Shown here: one piece after another, positions 26,200 to 37,700 of the stretch
Layout: each line of letters opens with the position of its first letter
Numbering within the stretch: position 1 is the stretch's first letter
Source: Ophioceras dolichostomum
Taxonomy: Eukaryota; Ascomycota; Sordariomycetes; Magnaporthales; Ophioceraceae
Direction: 5' to 3'
Length of the DNA stretch: 64,000 nt
Assembly (NCBI GenBank): GCA_003049485.1
Contig: PYST01000039.1
Coordinates: 62,001 to 126,000 of the forward strand
Notes under the pieces: generated by a model
Seen by the model: only the letters and a program-made list of their open reading frames with translations
The model's database searches: none
Told to the model about the DNA's origin: nothing
Translations under genes and position numbers: made by a program

Positions 26200-28517
26200 A
26201 TGGCTTCAGCCGCAACGATTCCCGACCTGACTCAACAACCGGCAGCCTCCTCAGGTTGGTTCACGACCACCCCTCATTACGTGCCCTCTCACCTCTCTCT
26301 CTCTGCCTCGCCTCCCTTACCCGGCGCGAGCGCGTCCGTGATCTCGAACAGAGAGAAGGAGAACAAGAGGACGAGAGAGAAAGATAGAGGGGCAGCCAGC
26401 AACTTTCCTCTCCAAACCTTCGCCCCTCCCCACTCCCGTCCCTCGTGGTGCTTTTTCTGCGTTGCCCTTTCTACTACGCCATAATCATCGTCTTGCATAT
26501 GTAGGGAGAAGAGACGCACATTGGCGCTAACCGCACAACACCATACGTATGATATATAGCATCCAAAAAGAAGACCAACAAGAAAAAGAAGAACAAGCCC
26601 AAGCCGGTCGAGCCTGTAGAACCGGGCCAAAAAGGCGACAATCGCGACAATGAGGACCTCTCTGACGAGCCGGAGACGCCAGGAGTGGTGAATAACCCTT
26701 GGCCCCGGGTGCCCTGCGTTCCACATACGTGTCACTGTGACCGACTAGCGACTGGTATGGCTAACCATGACCGGGGCCCTGTTTCCGATCCCCCTTTATA
26801 TAGATCGCGGTAGAGATCGCAGACGCTCCAGAAGCGGCGGACTCAAGACAAGGAGACGCCGGCGCAAACGGGCACGCGCAGCCGGGAGGTGCGAACGGCC
26901 ACCCAGTGAAATCAGCCACATCAGCACCAGATCCAGCACCACAACCAGCACCAGCAGCAGACACGAGTGCCAAGCTGGAAGCCATGTCGCAAGAGCGAGA
27001 CGCCCTCCGGACAGAGGTCGAGCAGCTACGGCGGCAGCTCGAGTCGATCCAGCTCTCACACGTGTCCGAGACGGAGCAGCTGCGTACGGACCTCACCGAG
27101 TCCGAGGCGGCGAAAGAGCGCGCCGAAGAGCAGTACCAGGTCCTGCTGGGGCGAGTCGAGAAGATCCGCGAGACGCTGGGCGACCGGCTCAAGCGCGACA
27201 GGGAGGAGCTGTCCGAGGCGAACCAGCGCGTGGAGGAGCTCGAGGCGCAGAACGAGGCCCTCTCGCGGCGCGCGGAGGAATCGGAGGCCGAGACGGCCCG
27301 TCTGAGGGAGGAGCTGCACGAGTCGAGCCGAGACGCTGCCTCGCTGCGCAGCCGGTCCAACCTGTCGCAGCAGAACTGGCTCAAGGAGAAGGAGGACATG
27401 GCTCGGCAGCTGCAGTCCTATAAGGTCGAGCTGGACCGCACCAGCAGCGCCATGGGCGAGTGGGAGGTCATCGCGATGGAGCAGAAGTCGGTCAGGGACT
27501 CGCTGGGCGACAAGGTCGCCGAGCTGGAGGAGCAGGCCGCGGCTCTGCGCGAGGCGCACGACAGGGCCGTGGTCGAGCGCGACAGCCAGGCGCAGGCCGT
27601 CGACGCGCTGCAGAGGGCGCTGGGCGAGCTGCAGGAGGCGCGCAAGCTGGAGCTGCGCGAGATGGTGGAGTCCTCGGAGTCCCAGCTGGAGGCCATGAAA
27701 AGGTCCGTGAGGGAGGCCGCAAAGAAGGCGGACGAGGCCGAGTCCGCGGGGGAGAGGCTGGCGAAGGAGCTGGAGAGGACGACGCCGTTCGAGAGGGAGG
27801 TGAAGGAGAAGAACCTCCTGATCGGGAAGCTGAGGCACGAGGCCATCGTGCTGAACGACCACCTCACGAAGGCGCTGAAATACATTAAGAAGAACAGGCC
27901 GGAGGAGAACGTCGACAGGTTAGTAGTAGTGGCCAGCTACGAGACGACCGACCACTTATTTCCCTTTGCCCTTTACCCCCTCGCTCTCTCCCCCCTCTAC
28001 GTTTCTTCCCAGACCCCAACCGGCACCTACCCCACCCAGTCTGCCCACCTGCCCCTGAAGGAGACCCTTTTTCCTCCACTAACGCGACATGGCCCTCTTC
28101 CTCCTCCTTCGATATAGACAAGTAGTCACAAACCTCTTCCTCCAATTCCTCGCCCTCGACCGATCCGACCCCAAGAAATTCCAGGTCCTACAGGTCATCT
28201 CGGGCCTCCTGTGCTGGAGCGAAGAGCAAAAGGAGCAAGCGGGCCTGGCCCGGCCCGGCACGTCCAGCAGCAGCCTGCGGCTCCCCGCTTCCCCCTTCCA
28301 CCGCACCCCAAGCACCCCGTCGCTCAACACCGAGTTCTTCTCCGACACGACCCCCACCACTAAAGAATCGCTCGCGGACCTGTGGGCCGGGTTCCTGGAG
28401 AGGAGCGTCGAGGAGGCATCGTCGAGTGCGGGTGGGGGGTTGGGGAGTAGGAAGGGGAGCATGTCTAGTAGTGCTACAGGCGGGGGGACGCCGAGGCCGG
28501 AGACGAGGGGGGGTTGA
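26200..28517 (+). CDS. rud3: Golgin with GRAB/GRIP-like domain, Rud3-like
   Basis: This is a coiled-coil tether of the cis-Golgi; in yeast, Rud3 is recruited by Arf1 through its GRAB domain. Four exons, 26200-26254, 26560-26687, 26804-27918 and 28118-28517, give 565 residues. The N-terminus is short, with a Lys-rich patch (KKKTNKKKKNK) and a Pro/Ala-rich linker. A long heptad-rich coiled coil runs from about 110 to 400. The GRAB-type domain (about 395-470) includes LIGKLRHEAIVLNDHL and, across intron 3, LFLQFLALDRSDPKKF and LLCWSEEQ. A Ser/Thr/Gly-rich tail ends the protein. Introns 1 and 2 end in TATATAG acceptors, and intron 2 has a GCTAAC branch site. The alternative, another GRIP golgin such as Imh1, is less likely given the GRAB-type helix. 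Confidence 0.87.
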
Positions 28518-28552
28518 TGGTGATGGTGAAGGTGAAGGTGAAGGTGAAGGGA
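28515..28552. repeat. GGTGAA microsatellite over the rud3 stop codon
   Basis: GATGGT and GGTGAA hexamers repeat about six times, starting at the rud3 TGA. Slippage here would affect mainly the 3' untranslated region. Confidence 0.85.
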
Positions 28553-29883
28553 AAGATAGGTGGGGAGGGAGAGGGGGGGTGGGGAAGAGAGATATCCTGT
28601 GGATGGGTGAGCATGCCGCATCGACATGCGCACCTTACTACCTACCTACCTAGAGGTATGGCCGGGGAAGGAGAGGAGAAAGGCTGGAACAGAGCACATG
28701 GAGAGAGAGAATGTGTCTGAGCTCGGAGAAGCAGCGAAGGAGCGATATCCATCTAGGTACTTATCTACCTTACGTTCCCTTCCTACCCACCCCCAATATC
28801 GTAGGTCTGAGCTTTTGTCGAGAGATGTACGGGGAGGCGGGATGAGGATTGGAGAGTTTACCAACCTACCTATCTACCTAACCTACCTACCCGGTGTCTG
28901 GAGCGGGCAGGCAGGCGAGCGGTCTTGGCCGTCGAGGCAAGCAAGCAACGCCGCGAAAGCAGCGAACCCGGCAGACGCATGGTATATGTCTGAACAGAGG
29001 GGTTACACAGGAGTCAGGCGGGCGGATGGTTCATTCATCGTCAGTCGTCGTCGAGAGGCTGGCTGGCTGGGCTTTATACCACAATTACTAAAAGATAAAA
29101 TCTTTACACGGGGTTTCAATTGTTGCCAATGATACGTTTTTGTGTTCCTAGGATGCATTGGTCTGGGTGGTTAGATATACTACTGCTCTTGCTTGGTCTT
29201 TTTGTTTTTCCGCCCTTTTAGTCTGTTCTAGTCGATTCGGTCCGGCTGGCTGGCATCTGCAAACGCAATATCGTGAGACTCCTGTCCCTTCACGTTCCGT
29301 CCTTAACTCGCTGAGGGCACGTTGCGTTTGTATCCCCTGGGTTGATTCCTACCTACCGTTCAATGTCCTGTCCTCTACCCCTGAGAGCAGCCATCATCCC
29401 TTTCACACCCGTATGTTGTGGTACCCTTGCTCCAGGAGTGAACTGCCATTCACTTGGCGGTAGGAGACCGTGGATGTTTCGTGCAATATCCCCTTTGAGG
29501 GGATGAGGGGTTTGTAACAAGTAACACGGCGGCTCGACCGCTTCAATATCCCCTGGTTCCGGGAAATCAGCCCTGATGTCATTCAAGTCTCTGGTGACTG
29601 CTTGGTGCCCATGTTGAGACTTGCTAAGGAGCGTCAGAAGAGCTCATCGGCATCCGAGCGACTCTCGAGGCCTGGGGCCATGTAATGCCCCAGCCGAGCT
29701 CTCGTGCTCCATGCCGCTCACACCAACTGCTGAGGCTTACCCATGCCAGCGGAGACTGACTGACAAGACTAACAATGGAAAAGGCCAGACGAGTCGCAAA
29801 ATTCGAGTTCTATTGACCGCTACCAAGCGCCACACCCGAGACACTTAATAAAACAAAACCCTAAAACAAGAACGCCGTCTACT
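28518..29883. other. Convergent intergenic region with CTAC runs
   Basis: Lies between the 3' ends of two convergent genes. It contains several CTACCTACCTAG-type tracts (about 28637-28653, 28753-28770, 28860-28890). No gene is supported. Confidence 0.5.
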
Positions 29884-31158
29884 CTATTCCGACTTCTCCG
29901 ACTTCTCCGCCTTCGACGGCCCTCCGCCGCCGCCACCACTCACCGAGTTCTCCAGCATGTTCCTAGCATACGCCTCAGCATCCCTCGAGATGGTGTTTAT
30001 ATCGATCCTGTTCGACAGTGCATCATTGACGCCCTCCACCACCTCCCTGTCCTCCATCACCTCGCTCATCAGCCCCACCTCCTGGCTCCAGTACGCCTGA
30101 GACCTCGCGCGCAGCGCCCCGTCGCGGCTCGCCGTGTTCTTGACGATCGCGACGGCGTTGAGCCTGCCCTTGGCGAAGCCGAGCGCCTTCGCGGCGGCGT
30201 CGACCCGGTCCGCGGGGGAAGGGGAGTCGAAGAAGGCGCGTCGCGTGGAGGACAGGTAGGTCAGTGAAGCTATGGCCAGGTCGAGGAGCGCGAGCGCGAG
30301 GAGGCGGTGGAGGCGCGCGCGCCAGTAGAAGGGGTCTAGGTCGGACAGGCGCGCCGCGGAGGAGTTGGCGACGTGGTTGTAGCTGGAGACTAGGTAGGCG
30401 TCTAGTGCGGCGAGGACTGCGGAGGCGATGGTGGCGGAGGAGCGCCACTTCGGCGCGCCGCTGCTGTTGTCGCTGTTATCGTTGCTGCTGCTGCTGCCAC
30501 TGCCGCCTGCGGTGAGCCAGGACGAGGTGGCGAGGACGAGGACGCCGAAGTTGAAGAGGTGCAGGGACAGGACGTCGGGCAGGGCGTAGGTGAGGTACGA
30601 GCGGTGGTCGTCCGGCCCGCAGAAGGGGCAGAGGCCCAGCGCGTCGGGTCCGAAGGCGAGGTAGAGCAGGCGGGACTCGACGTTGACGAATCGGGCGCGC
30701 AGGGACTCGTCCAGCGGGGTGAGGACGCCGTTGGGACGGAGGGCGGACAGGCGCGTGAAGAGCACGTCGGTGGGGATCTTGAGGCGGGACTGGGTGAGGA
30801 CGAAGACGTTCTCGGGGGAGAACAGGGGGAGGGCCTTGAGCAGGAAGGCGAGGGCCACGCCGGCGAGGAGGAAGAGAGCTCGGTAGACGGGGGAGGGGAC
30901 GGGCCGCACGGCTTGGTCTGGCCTGCGGGGGGCGTCGCGGATGCGGCGGTAGGTGGATAGCACCTTGGGGAGGAGGAGGGGGCCGAAGAATATTATGAGG
31001 GACTTTATACTGCGTTTCGGGGAGGAAGAAGAAGAAGGGGCGCTGGGTGTTAGCTGGCCGAAGGCAGAGAGAGCGAGCACTCGTTTTGGGATAGCTGGTC
31101 TACGATGTACGGGATGGTGGTTACAGGTAGGTACTTACGTCCCCCAAGAGATGGCCAT
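29884..31158 (-). CDS. Uncharacterised multi-pass membrane protein
   Basis: I do not recognise this family. The main exon is 31099-29884. A first exon at 31158-31139 coding MAISWGT joins it in frame through a 39-nt GTAAGT...GTAG intron, giving about 411 residues. That intron is very short for these fungi, so the start is tentative. Hydrophobic segments lie near residues 30-50 (LIIFFGPLLLPKVL), 70-95 (ALFLLAGVALAFLL), 185-205, 230-250 and 275-295. A CPFC motif near 170 sits in a likely loop and could bind metal or form a disulphide. The segment from RLSALRP through DESLRARFVN looks strongly constrained. The C-terminal 110 residues are hydrophilic, ending in a Gly-rich and Lys/Ser/Glu-rich tail. 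There is no clear cleaved signal peptide. An organelle-membrane protein is my best description. Confidence 0.8.
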
Positions 31159-32265
31159 GATTGCAGGCTTGCTCGTGGTAAGATGAATGAAGAAAAAAAG
31201 AAGAAGAGAAAAGTAGAAAGTAAAAGGCGTCCTCAGCAGCACGGAGCAAAAATGAGCGACAGTGTTGAGCTTCTCAAAGAATGAAACGCTGGCCAAGGAG
31301 GTACAGGAATGACGACACGGATGGATTGTAGGTTCGAGGAATGCGATAGGTGGCTTATCGGTATAGGCATGCGCCGTGGCTGGACCTGTGGCGCCTCATT
31401 GCAGGGGACTTCAGGGTCCCCCAACGGCATGCTCAGTTGACCTGAGCTTATGAGATGTTAAACTCGGTCCGTAACTGGTACGAAAATAACGTTTTTGCTG
31501 TGATTCACTCCCTCGCTGCTCGTCGCAAATCTCCTTGCAAGGTCGCTGTTGATCAGTTATTGTGTAATACGATCAGCCTCCTCCTGCTCCCATGTCCTCA
31601 CAAGTGTGACGAGCCAGGGCTTGTCGTACAAGGTGGGGCGTCTCTTAAAGCTCCCCCGCCTTAAAAAAAAAACCATCCCAAATTTTTTTTTCCAAGCAGT
31701 TTTTTTGCGGCTTCTGTTCTCCTCATCATTCAGAATGGGGATACATCATGTTCGTGTTCGTGAAAAAGCGTTGACATGTTTTGACAACGAGCTCCTTCGC
31801 CTGACCAATGTCCGTGTGATCCATTTGAATATCTATAAGGACCAGGTCAGGCCGGTAAGACAGTGTTCTGCGCGATCTCGCTTGGATCAAAGTGAACCGC
31901 GCCTCAGACAGAGGCGCAATCCTCTCCTTTTTTCTCTGACGGTTTGGCACTATCGAAGCTTTGGCGACCTCTTCTTCTCCATGGTCATCCAAAGTCAATA
32001 TGACTGCCTAGATCGAGCCAAAGTACTCTGCCAAGAGTCATCTCACTTTCGTGTTGCAGAGAGTCAGCCTCCTCTGTTGAGGCCATGATCTCCTCTGCGT
32101 CAATTTGATGAGAGACATGCCTACCTACTTTTCCCACCGCGAACTTTGCCCCTTCCTTGCACTATATAGGCCGTTGCATTGTCCGTGCGCTGGTAGATGT
32201 CATATAGATAGGTAGGTAGATTGGAAGATATATATATGGTCGTAGGCTACTGCTAGCAAAGCATA
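31159..32265. other. Intergenic region upstream of the membrane protein gene
   Basis: Holds the promoter of the minus-strand gene and the 3' flank of get1. Poly-A/T tracts lie near 31660-31700. No gene is supported. Confidence 0.5.
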
Positions 32266-33235
32266 CTACAAATCCTTCTTTTCCTCCTTTCCAGACGCCG
32301 CCGCCGCCGCTGCCGGCTTCTCGCCCTTCTCGCCTGTTGCTCCAGCAGCAGCGGCCGCCTGAACGGGTTGAGCCTGCTTCTTCTGCTGCTGCTGCTTCTG
32401 CTGTGGTTGTCCTCCTCCACTCTTCGAAGAAGAAGACAGGAAAAGAAGGCTGAACGCGGCAGTCAACGTGTCCCGCAGCAGCACCATGAACCCGGTGCAT
32501 GCCAGCTGCCACGACACGATGCTCACGCTGCCCAGCGGCGCCCGCGGGAACGAGATGAGCCACTCGGCGTAGTAGGGGAAGAACCCGTGCGGCAGCCAGA
32601 ACATGGGCACCTTGGCGTACCAGAACGGGAGGAAGAACTGCAGGCCCCTAGTCGCGAGCCAGCGGACGGCCGTTACGTAGCGGTCGAATGTGGCCTTAGT
32701 CGCGTCGAGGACGGTTTCTGCATTCGCGTCGTGGCGAGGCGAGGGGAGCTGGTTAGCGTCTTTCTGTCTTTCCGCCTCCCGTACTGTCTGTCTTCTCGTC
32801 TTGCGGTGGTGGCGTGGCCAGCTCGCGACACAGTGCAGTTTTCTGTTCTGAGAGGAGGATGGACGGGTATGGTAAGAACTGACTCTTCTTCTCCAGCTGG
32901 TCGAGGAGCTTGTCGTGCTGCCGCTTCAGCTTCGCCCACTTTGCGAACTGGTCCTGGCTACTCGTCGCGTTCATTTCCTGTCGGACCTTCAGGTATTCCT
33001 GCTGCAGCTTGCGCTGCTCCGCAAAGTCGAGAGAGAGCTTGGTCGGGAGGGCGTTGAGCCCCATCCAGGCCTGTGGTTTGAGGGAACTCAAAGAGTTAGC
33101 GGGCTGAAGCTTCATGGGCGCATGGGTGCTAGAGTTCTTCAAACGTACCGCGCGGTTGATGGTCGAGGCGCCGATGGAGTTGACCAGCTCTACGGCTACC
33201 TCGACGGCAAAAATGATGACCATTAATGACGGCAT
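32266..33235 (-). CDS. get1: Get1, ER receptor subunit for tail-anchored proteins
   Basis: Get1 (WRB in animals) pairs with Get2 in the ER membrane, receives the Get3-tail-anchored protein complex and helps insert the cargo. Three exons, 33235-33149, 33070-32884 and 32717-32266, give 241 residues. The first membrane segment is at about 4-22. A cytosolic coiled coil (about 38-92) contains the LSLDFAEQRKLQQEY and FAKWAKLKRQHDKL segments, which contact Get3. Two further membrane segments lie at about 111-134 and 156-186. The introns are GT-AG (GTACGT and GTCAGT donors). The C-terminal tail is an unusual Gln/Lys/Ala-rich extension of about 50 residues and low complexity. The gene diverges from the PTAR1-like gene, with 329 bases between start codons. 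Confidence 0.94.
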
Positions 33236-33564
33236 CTTTGCGGTGCGGCTCGTCTTGCTGGGTTAGAAGCTGGTGATGGTGGCGGCGGTGGTGGGTTGAG
33301 TACATGCACTTAGCCGTGGGGTTGGGGTTTGGACCTCGAGGCCAGATGTCGTCAGGTGTGACACCTAAGGCTTAGCTTCTCCAGTTGCCGCGACCCTGAA
33401 AATCGACGTCACCCAATCATCAATCATCACTCACACGCAAGCCTCGTTAGAAGTCAGCAACGTCGAATAGAAATATTCCGATAATATTTCGACAGCACTT
33501 CACCGCAAATTCCGGTCAGTCGTTCTCCTGGCTAGCTGTACCCGTTCACCTCGAGAGCACTAGT
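33236..33564. promoter_or_regulatory. Divergent promoter, get1 / PTAR1-like
   Basis: 329 bases separate two start codons in opposite directions, so both promoters must share this DNA. CAAT-containing direct repeats (CAATCATCAATCATCAC) lie near 33413-33430, and AT-rich ATAATATTTCG lies at about 33481-33491. No specific factor site can be named. Confidence 0.5.
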
Positions 33565-34785
33565 ATGTCGAGGGCTCTGGACAAGGACGTGGCAGCCTTG
33601 ATCGCCGCCAGCGACCCCACCGAAGCCTTCACCCAGATCTCCAGCGCCCTCGTTCGGCCATCCGTCGAGGGTCTACTGGAGATAGAGATCCTCGGACGGA
33701 GCCATCCCGTCCCGCCAGGCACATATTTCCTCCAGGACGGAAATGCACTCGCGGTTCCGAAGCTTGCCCTAGTCCTAGCTTTCATCGCCGCCAGGAAACA
33801 CCTGAAGGAGTACCTGGAGCGCCCACATGGATCAGGTGCCGGGTCATGTGAAACGAAGGCAACAGAAGAGAAGGAGGAGGAGGACCTGCAGCTGGTTTCG
33901 GCAGCCACCGCCGTTATGCTGCTCATGGACCCGGAGCATCTGACCGCGGCGAACACGCGAAAGCGTGCTCTCGTCCGCCTCCAGCGGGGTGGCTGCGGTG
34001 GAGGCAGCAGCCCCCAGCAAGCCCGGTTTGCTGAGGGAGTGCGTGCCGAGGCGAGACTGATCGACTCGCTCCTCACCAGCCGCCTGCACCGTCACACAAA
34101 GTCGCCAACGCTGTGGAGCCACCGACGTTGGCTTCTGCAGATGTGCGTGTCCTCGGGCGTGCCGGCGCCGGTTGACGTCTACGGTGGTTTGGTTGACGTG
34201 GTGATGGTCGCTGCGGAGAGGCATCCGCGGAACTACTATGCTTGGTGCCACGCCAGGTGGCTTGTGGGGATGATGGGCAAACTGAGCCCCGATGCTGCTG
34301 CTGGGGGCACATCACCCTCATTATCTTCAGGAGAAGGTAGCAGCAGTGATGATCACAATTTTGAGAGGATATTTGGCGCGGTCAAGGACTGGGCGTTTCG
34401 GCACCACACCGACATCTCTGGCTGGTCGTTCCTATGGTATCTCTTGGCCACTCGTTCTTTTTCACCAGCGGTGCCGTCCAGGGCCACCGCCAATCAGGAG
34501 GAGCTTGCCCTAGCTGTTTTCCTGGAGACGACAAAGCTGTCGGCATCGCTGCGTTGGACGAACGAGTCCGTCTGGGTGTTCCTCCGGACCCTCGTGGCAT
34601 CCGGCCTGGTCGGTTCCGCTGGCGAAGAGACCTTCTACTCCACAAGCCAAGTCCTCAAAAACAGACTCCCCGAGGACTCGGTCGACCTCAGGACACTACA
34701 GAAAGCAGAAACCTGGATCGAGAGCAACAGGGCCGCCGTGCCAACAGGAGATGTCATGGCAACATCGTCACGGCCACCATCATAG
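33565..34785 (+). CDS. Protein prenyltransferase alpha-repeat protein, PTAR1-like
   Basis: A single exon of 406 residues. It carries the tetratricopeptide-like alpha-subunit repeats of prenyltransferases: LWSHRRWLL near 187, NYYAWCHARWL near 222, GWSFLWYLL near 285 and a diverged W-V-F copy near 335. Farnesyl/geranylgeranyl transferase alpha subunits are shorter and have more regular repeats, so the PTAR1 group fits better. In animals PTAR1 is the alpha partner of a Rab-type transferase that modifies the SNARE Ykt6 and others; whether the fungal protein does this is unknown. A Ser/Glu-rich insert lies near 85-100 and another near 250-270. No intron is needed. Confidence 0.8.
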   Translation: MSRALDKDVAALIAASDPTEAFTQISSALVRPSVEGLLEIEILGRSHPVPPGTYFLQDGNALAVPKLALVLAFIAARKHLKEYLERPHGSGAGSCETKATEEKEEEDLQLVSAATAVMLLMDPEHLTAANTRKRALVRLQRGGCGGGSSPQQARFAEGVRAEARLIDSLLTSRLHRHTKSPTLWSHRRWLLQMCVSSGVPAPVDVYGGLVDVVMVAAERHPRNYYAWCHARWLVGMMGKLSPDAAAGGTSPSLSSGEGSSSDDHNFERIFGAVKDWAFRHHTDISGWSFLWYLLATRSFSPAVPSRATANQEELALAVFLETTKLSASLRWTNESVWVFLRTLVASGLVGSAGEETFYSTSQVLKNRLPEDSVDLRTLQKAETWIESNRAAVPTGDVMATSSRPPS

Positions 34786-37700
34786 GGGCCGCTCGTCTGC
34801 CTGCTGCTCTATCTGGATTGGCGGAGATGGAAAGCTCCTCCCCCAGGAGCCCTACAGGAGTTAGCATATGCCGCCTCCATTGGAGAGAACGCCTTCGTTC
34901 CGCCGAACGCCACCCGTCTATGTAATGTGACAGGCCAAGCCTTCCCGTCGTTAGGCGAGTGGCTGAAACTAGGGCGAACGGTTCGATGGACGGGCAACGA
35001 ACGCCCCTTTTTCTCTGTGAATCGTTCATTCCACTCTCTCCCTATTCTCCTTGACGGTCTTTTTTTCCCCTAAGCTTCCTTCGATCCCCCGATTCCTACG
35101 ATGCCATAGTGGGCTGGACGAAAATAAACCGCGCCCGGGCTATCTACTGTATAAACGGAAGGGAGCGCGGTTGAAACCTTCTTTATATTAATGCCCGGGC
35201 GACGGCTGAGCAGCTGTTGTTGGCAGACTGGCCTCCTGCAAGCGCACAGTTCAGGATGCATTCTTTTCAGCCGGTTATGAAGAACAGGGTCTCATGCAGA
35301 TGCATGGGATGGGGATCACGACGGCGGTATATCGTCCAAACTTGTGCAACGACAGTCGAAGAGAGCCAAGAAGCTTCACAGGTCGAGACCGTGTAACGCT
35401 CGGACGAGATGCTCGATCGAAATTAATTGCTTGTGTTTCTCCGTTTCTGTTGGAGCTCGAGGGAGGGATGGAGAGCTTCCTTCATGCAAAAATCCGGAGC
35501 AGGCATTCCGTTGGCATAAGGAGCAGATAGCAAGGAAGGAGACGGGAGAATATCAGAGATGGAGCTCCCTACTGTTGACCACCGAGGTACGGAGTGACAG
35601 AGTATCGTCCACACGAGTATCGTCCACACGAGTATCGTCCACACGAGTATCGTCCACATTGTGATCACCGCCAGGGACAACAAGTGTAACGTGAAGCTGT
35701 AGCTTGATGCTTGGTATCCTCAGGCACAGATGCAAGCAGCTGGAAACGGCAAGATCCGGTGGTACAGAATATGTAGATCCTTTGCCGGAGAAGGAAGCTC
35801 GGCCAAGCAACGTGGAGTGGAATGCCATCCACGCCGGGCCGAAACCTCTCCTGTGGTATGTGGGAAGCTTCCGTCCTCGTCCACTTCCACGGCGACGATT
35901 CCCTCCATCGACAGGTGTCTGGGTGAGTAAGGTTGCTTGTGAGAGCCACGAAGGAAATCTGTTTGTGTGTGCCCTCCGCACCGTCACTCCGCACGCAGAA
36001 GCATCGGCTGTTGAGACAACTGCTACCTTCTAATTTCGGACAAAAAAGGCCCCCCCTGCTTCTATTCAGCCGGACGATTCACATTCTTTGCTGTGTACAA
36101 CTTTGCGAGGCGTAGGCAGGATGGTTGGTTGCTACCTACTGTGCTGTAGGATACGTCGGCCGAGTTTCTGCTCAGCGTTGAACAGTGAACAAACTGAACA
36201 GCAAACTGAACAACTTGCTGGTTCGCTTGCCGTCCGTCCGTGTTATCATTCCAAGATTCTCACTGCAGCCGTCGAGCGCAGAAGCGAGAAGCAACAAAAA
36301 GGAGCACTTCCCTGGCCTGGCCGACCAATGTGCCCCATGCTAGCCATGCCAACGGCACCAGGACAAAAGGAGGGCAAAGGCAGACCAAAAAGGATGTGTG
36401 CCCTGGGGACCTGGAGATTACGGCAGGGTTTTTGGCGCAGGCTGCTGGCGCCGAAGCCGCCCAGTAGAGGTCATGAGCCAATCTCGTGGCGTCTGCCCAC
36501 CCCTGTGCGACCCTTGATTGTCCCTGGATTGAGGTAGGAGTGTGGCATCCACCACAAAAGAAAAAAGGGCTTTATCTTTCCCTCGTGGCAGCCCGGAATC
36601 TCAGAATTCGGTCTCGTGCATGTTGAGGACCTCGTATTTGTTTGTTTTTATCTATCGTTATTGACCCACCTCCCATTCACCCCACAAGAGGACCTTTGAA
36701 GATGTTAGCGAGCGAGGCCGCACGAAGGGGAAATAAACAAGAAGAATACTTGTACGCAAGAACAGAATACTCAGGGAGGGAGAAAAGAAAGGAATGCGAA
36801 TGCCGCCACCATGGATATTCCTTCCACGTGGATTTCTGATAGCGAACAAGTCGAAGGAAGATGAAGTTCAACACGAGACGAGACCATCACTGTTTGGTCA
36901 ATGGCCGGAGTGTTCAGTGCAGAAGGGGACAAGCGTCTGGGTCTTTCGCAGGGGCTCAGGGGCATGGTTCAGGGGGCACAGTGCCATCGGATCCAGTTGC
37001 CAACCACCAGCCTGCAGCCAGCTGCACAGCTCACAGCCAAAACCAAAACAGCCAAACAGCTCGCAGGCGCTGGCGGGGATCGAAACGGCCGTCCAATCAA
37101 AGCCGCAGCTGCCGTCCAGGGAGAGCCCTCGCGGCAGGGATGCTTCTTTTACTCCGTAATTAGTCGATCGACGCTTTCTTCGGAATAGTTAAAGTGCTAC
37201 CAAGCCGGTACAAGCTCTGCCTCCCTCGAGGCCGACTCGAGTCGAACCGGGTCGCTGTGAATCACCAGACCTGGTTGGACCAACCACCTGAAGCGTACCA
37301 GCCCAACCGCCCAGAATTCGAGATTTTGGCCCCAGAGCGCCGAGAACAATGGCGCTGGGATGCTGTGCGCTTCCCCACGGAGCGAGTACCCGCCAGGTAC
37401 CATCGGCAACTTCCTCTCAGCTTCGTTTCCACCAGCATGACGCCACGGGCTAGGATAAGCGGGATAAGCTCGTGGGTTCTTTGCTGAGAAAGCCAGCCAG
37501 GGCTTGCCAGGACACGCCAGGCGTCATCTTTTTATTTTTCGTCCAGGCGGACAGTTTTGTCGTTCTGTCGTCTTTCCTCTGTGCCAAGCTACCTTTTGGG
37601 AAAGGTGCGTCACTTATCGGGCGTGGAGAAGAGATGACAGGGGGACCCGGACTCTCTCTTTTGTCTTGAGTGTTATCCATGATGGACCAGAACGGACAGA

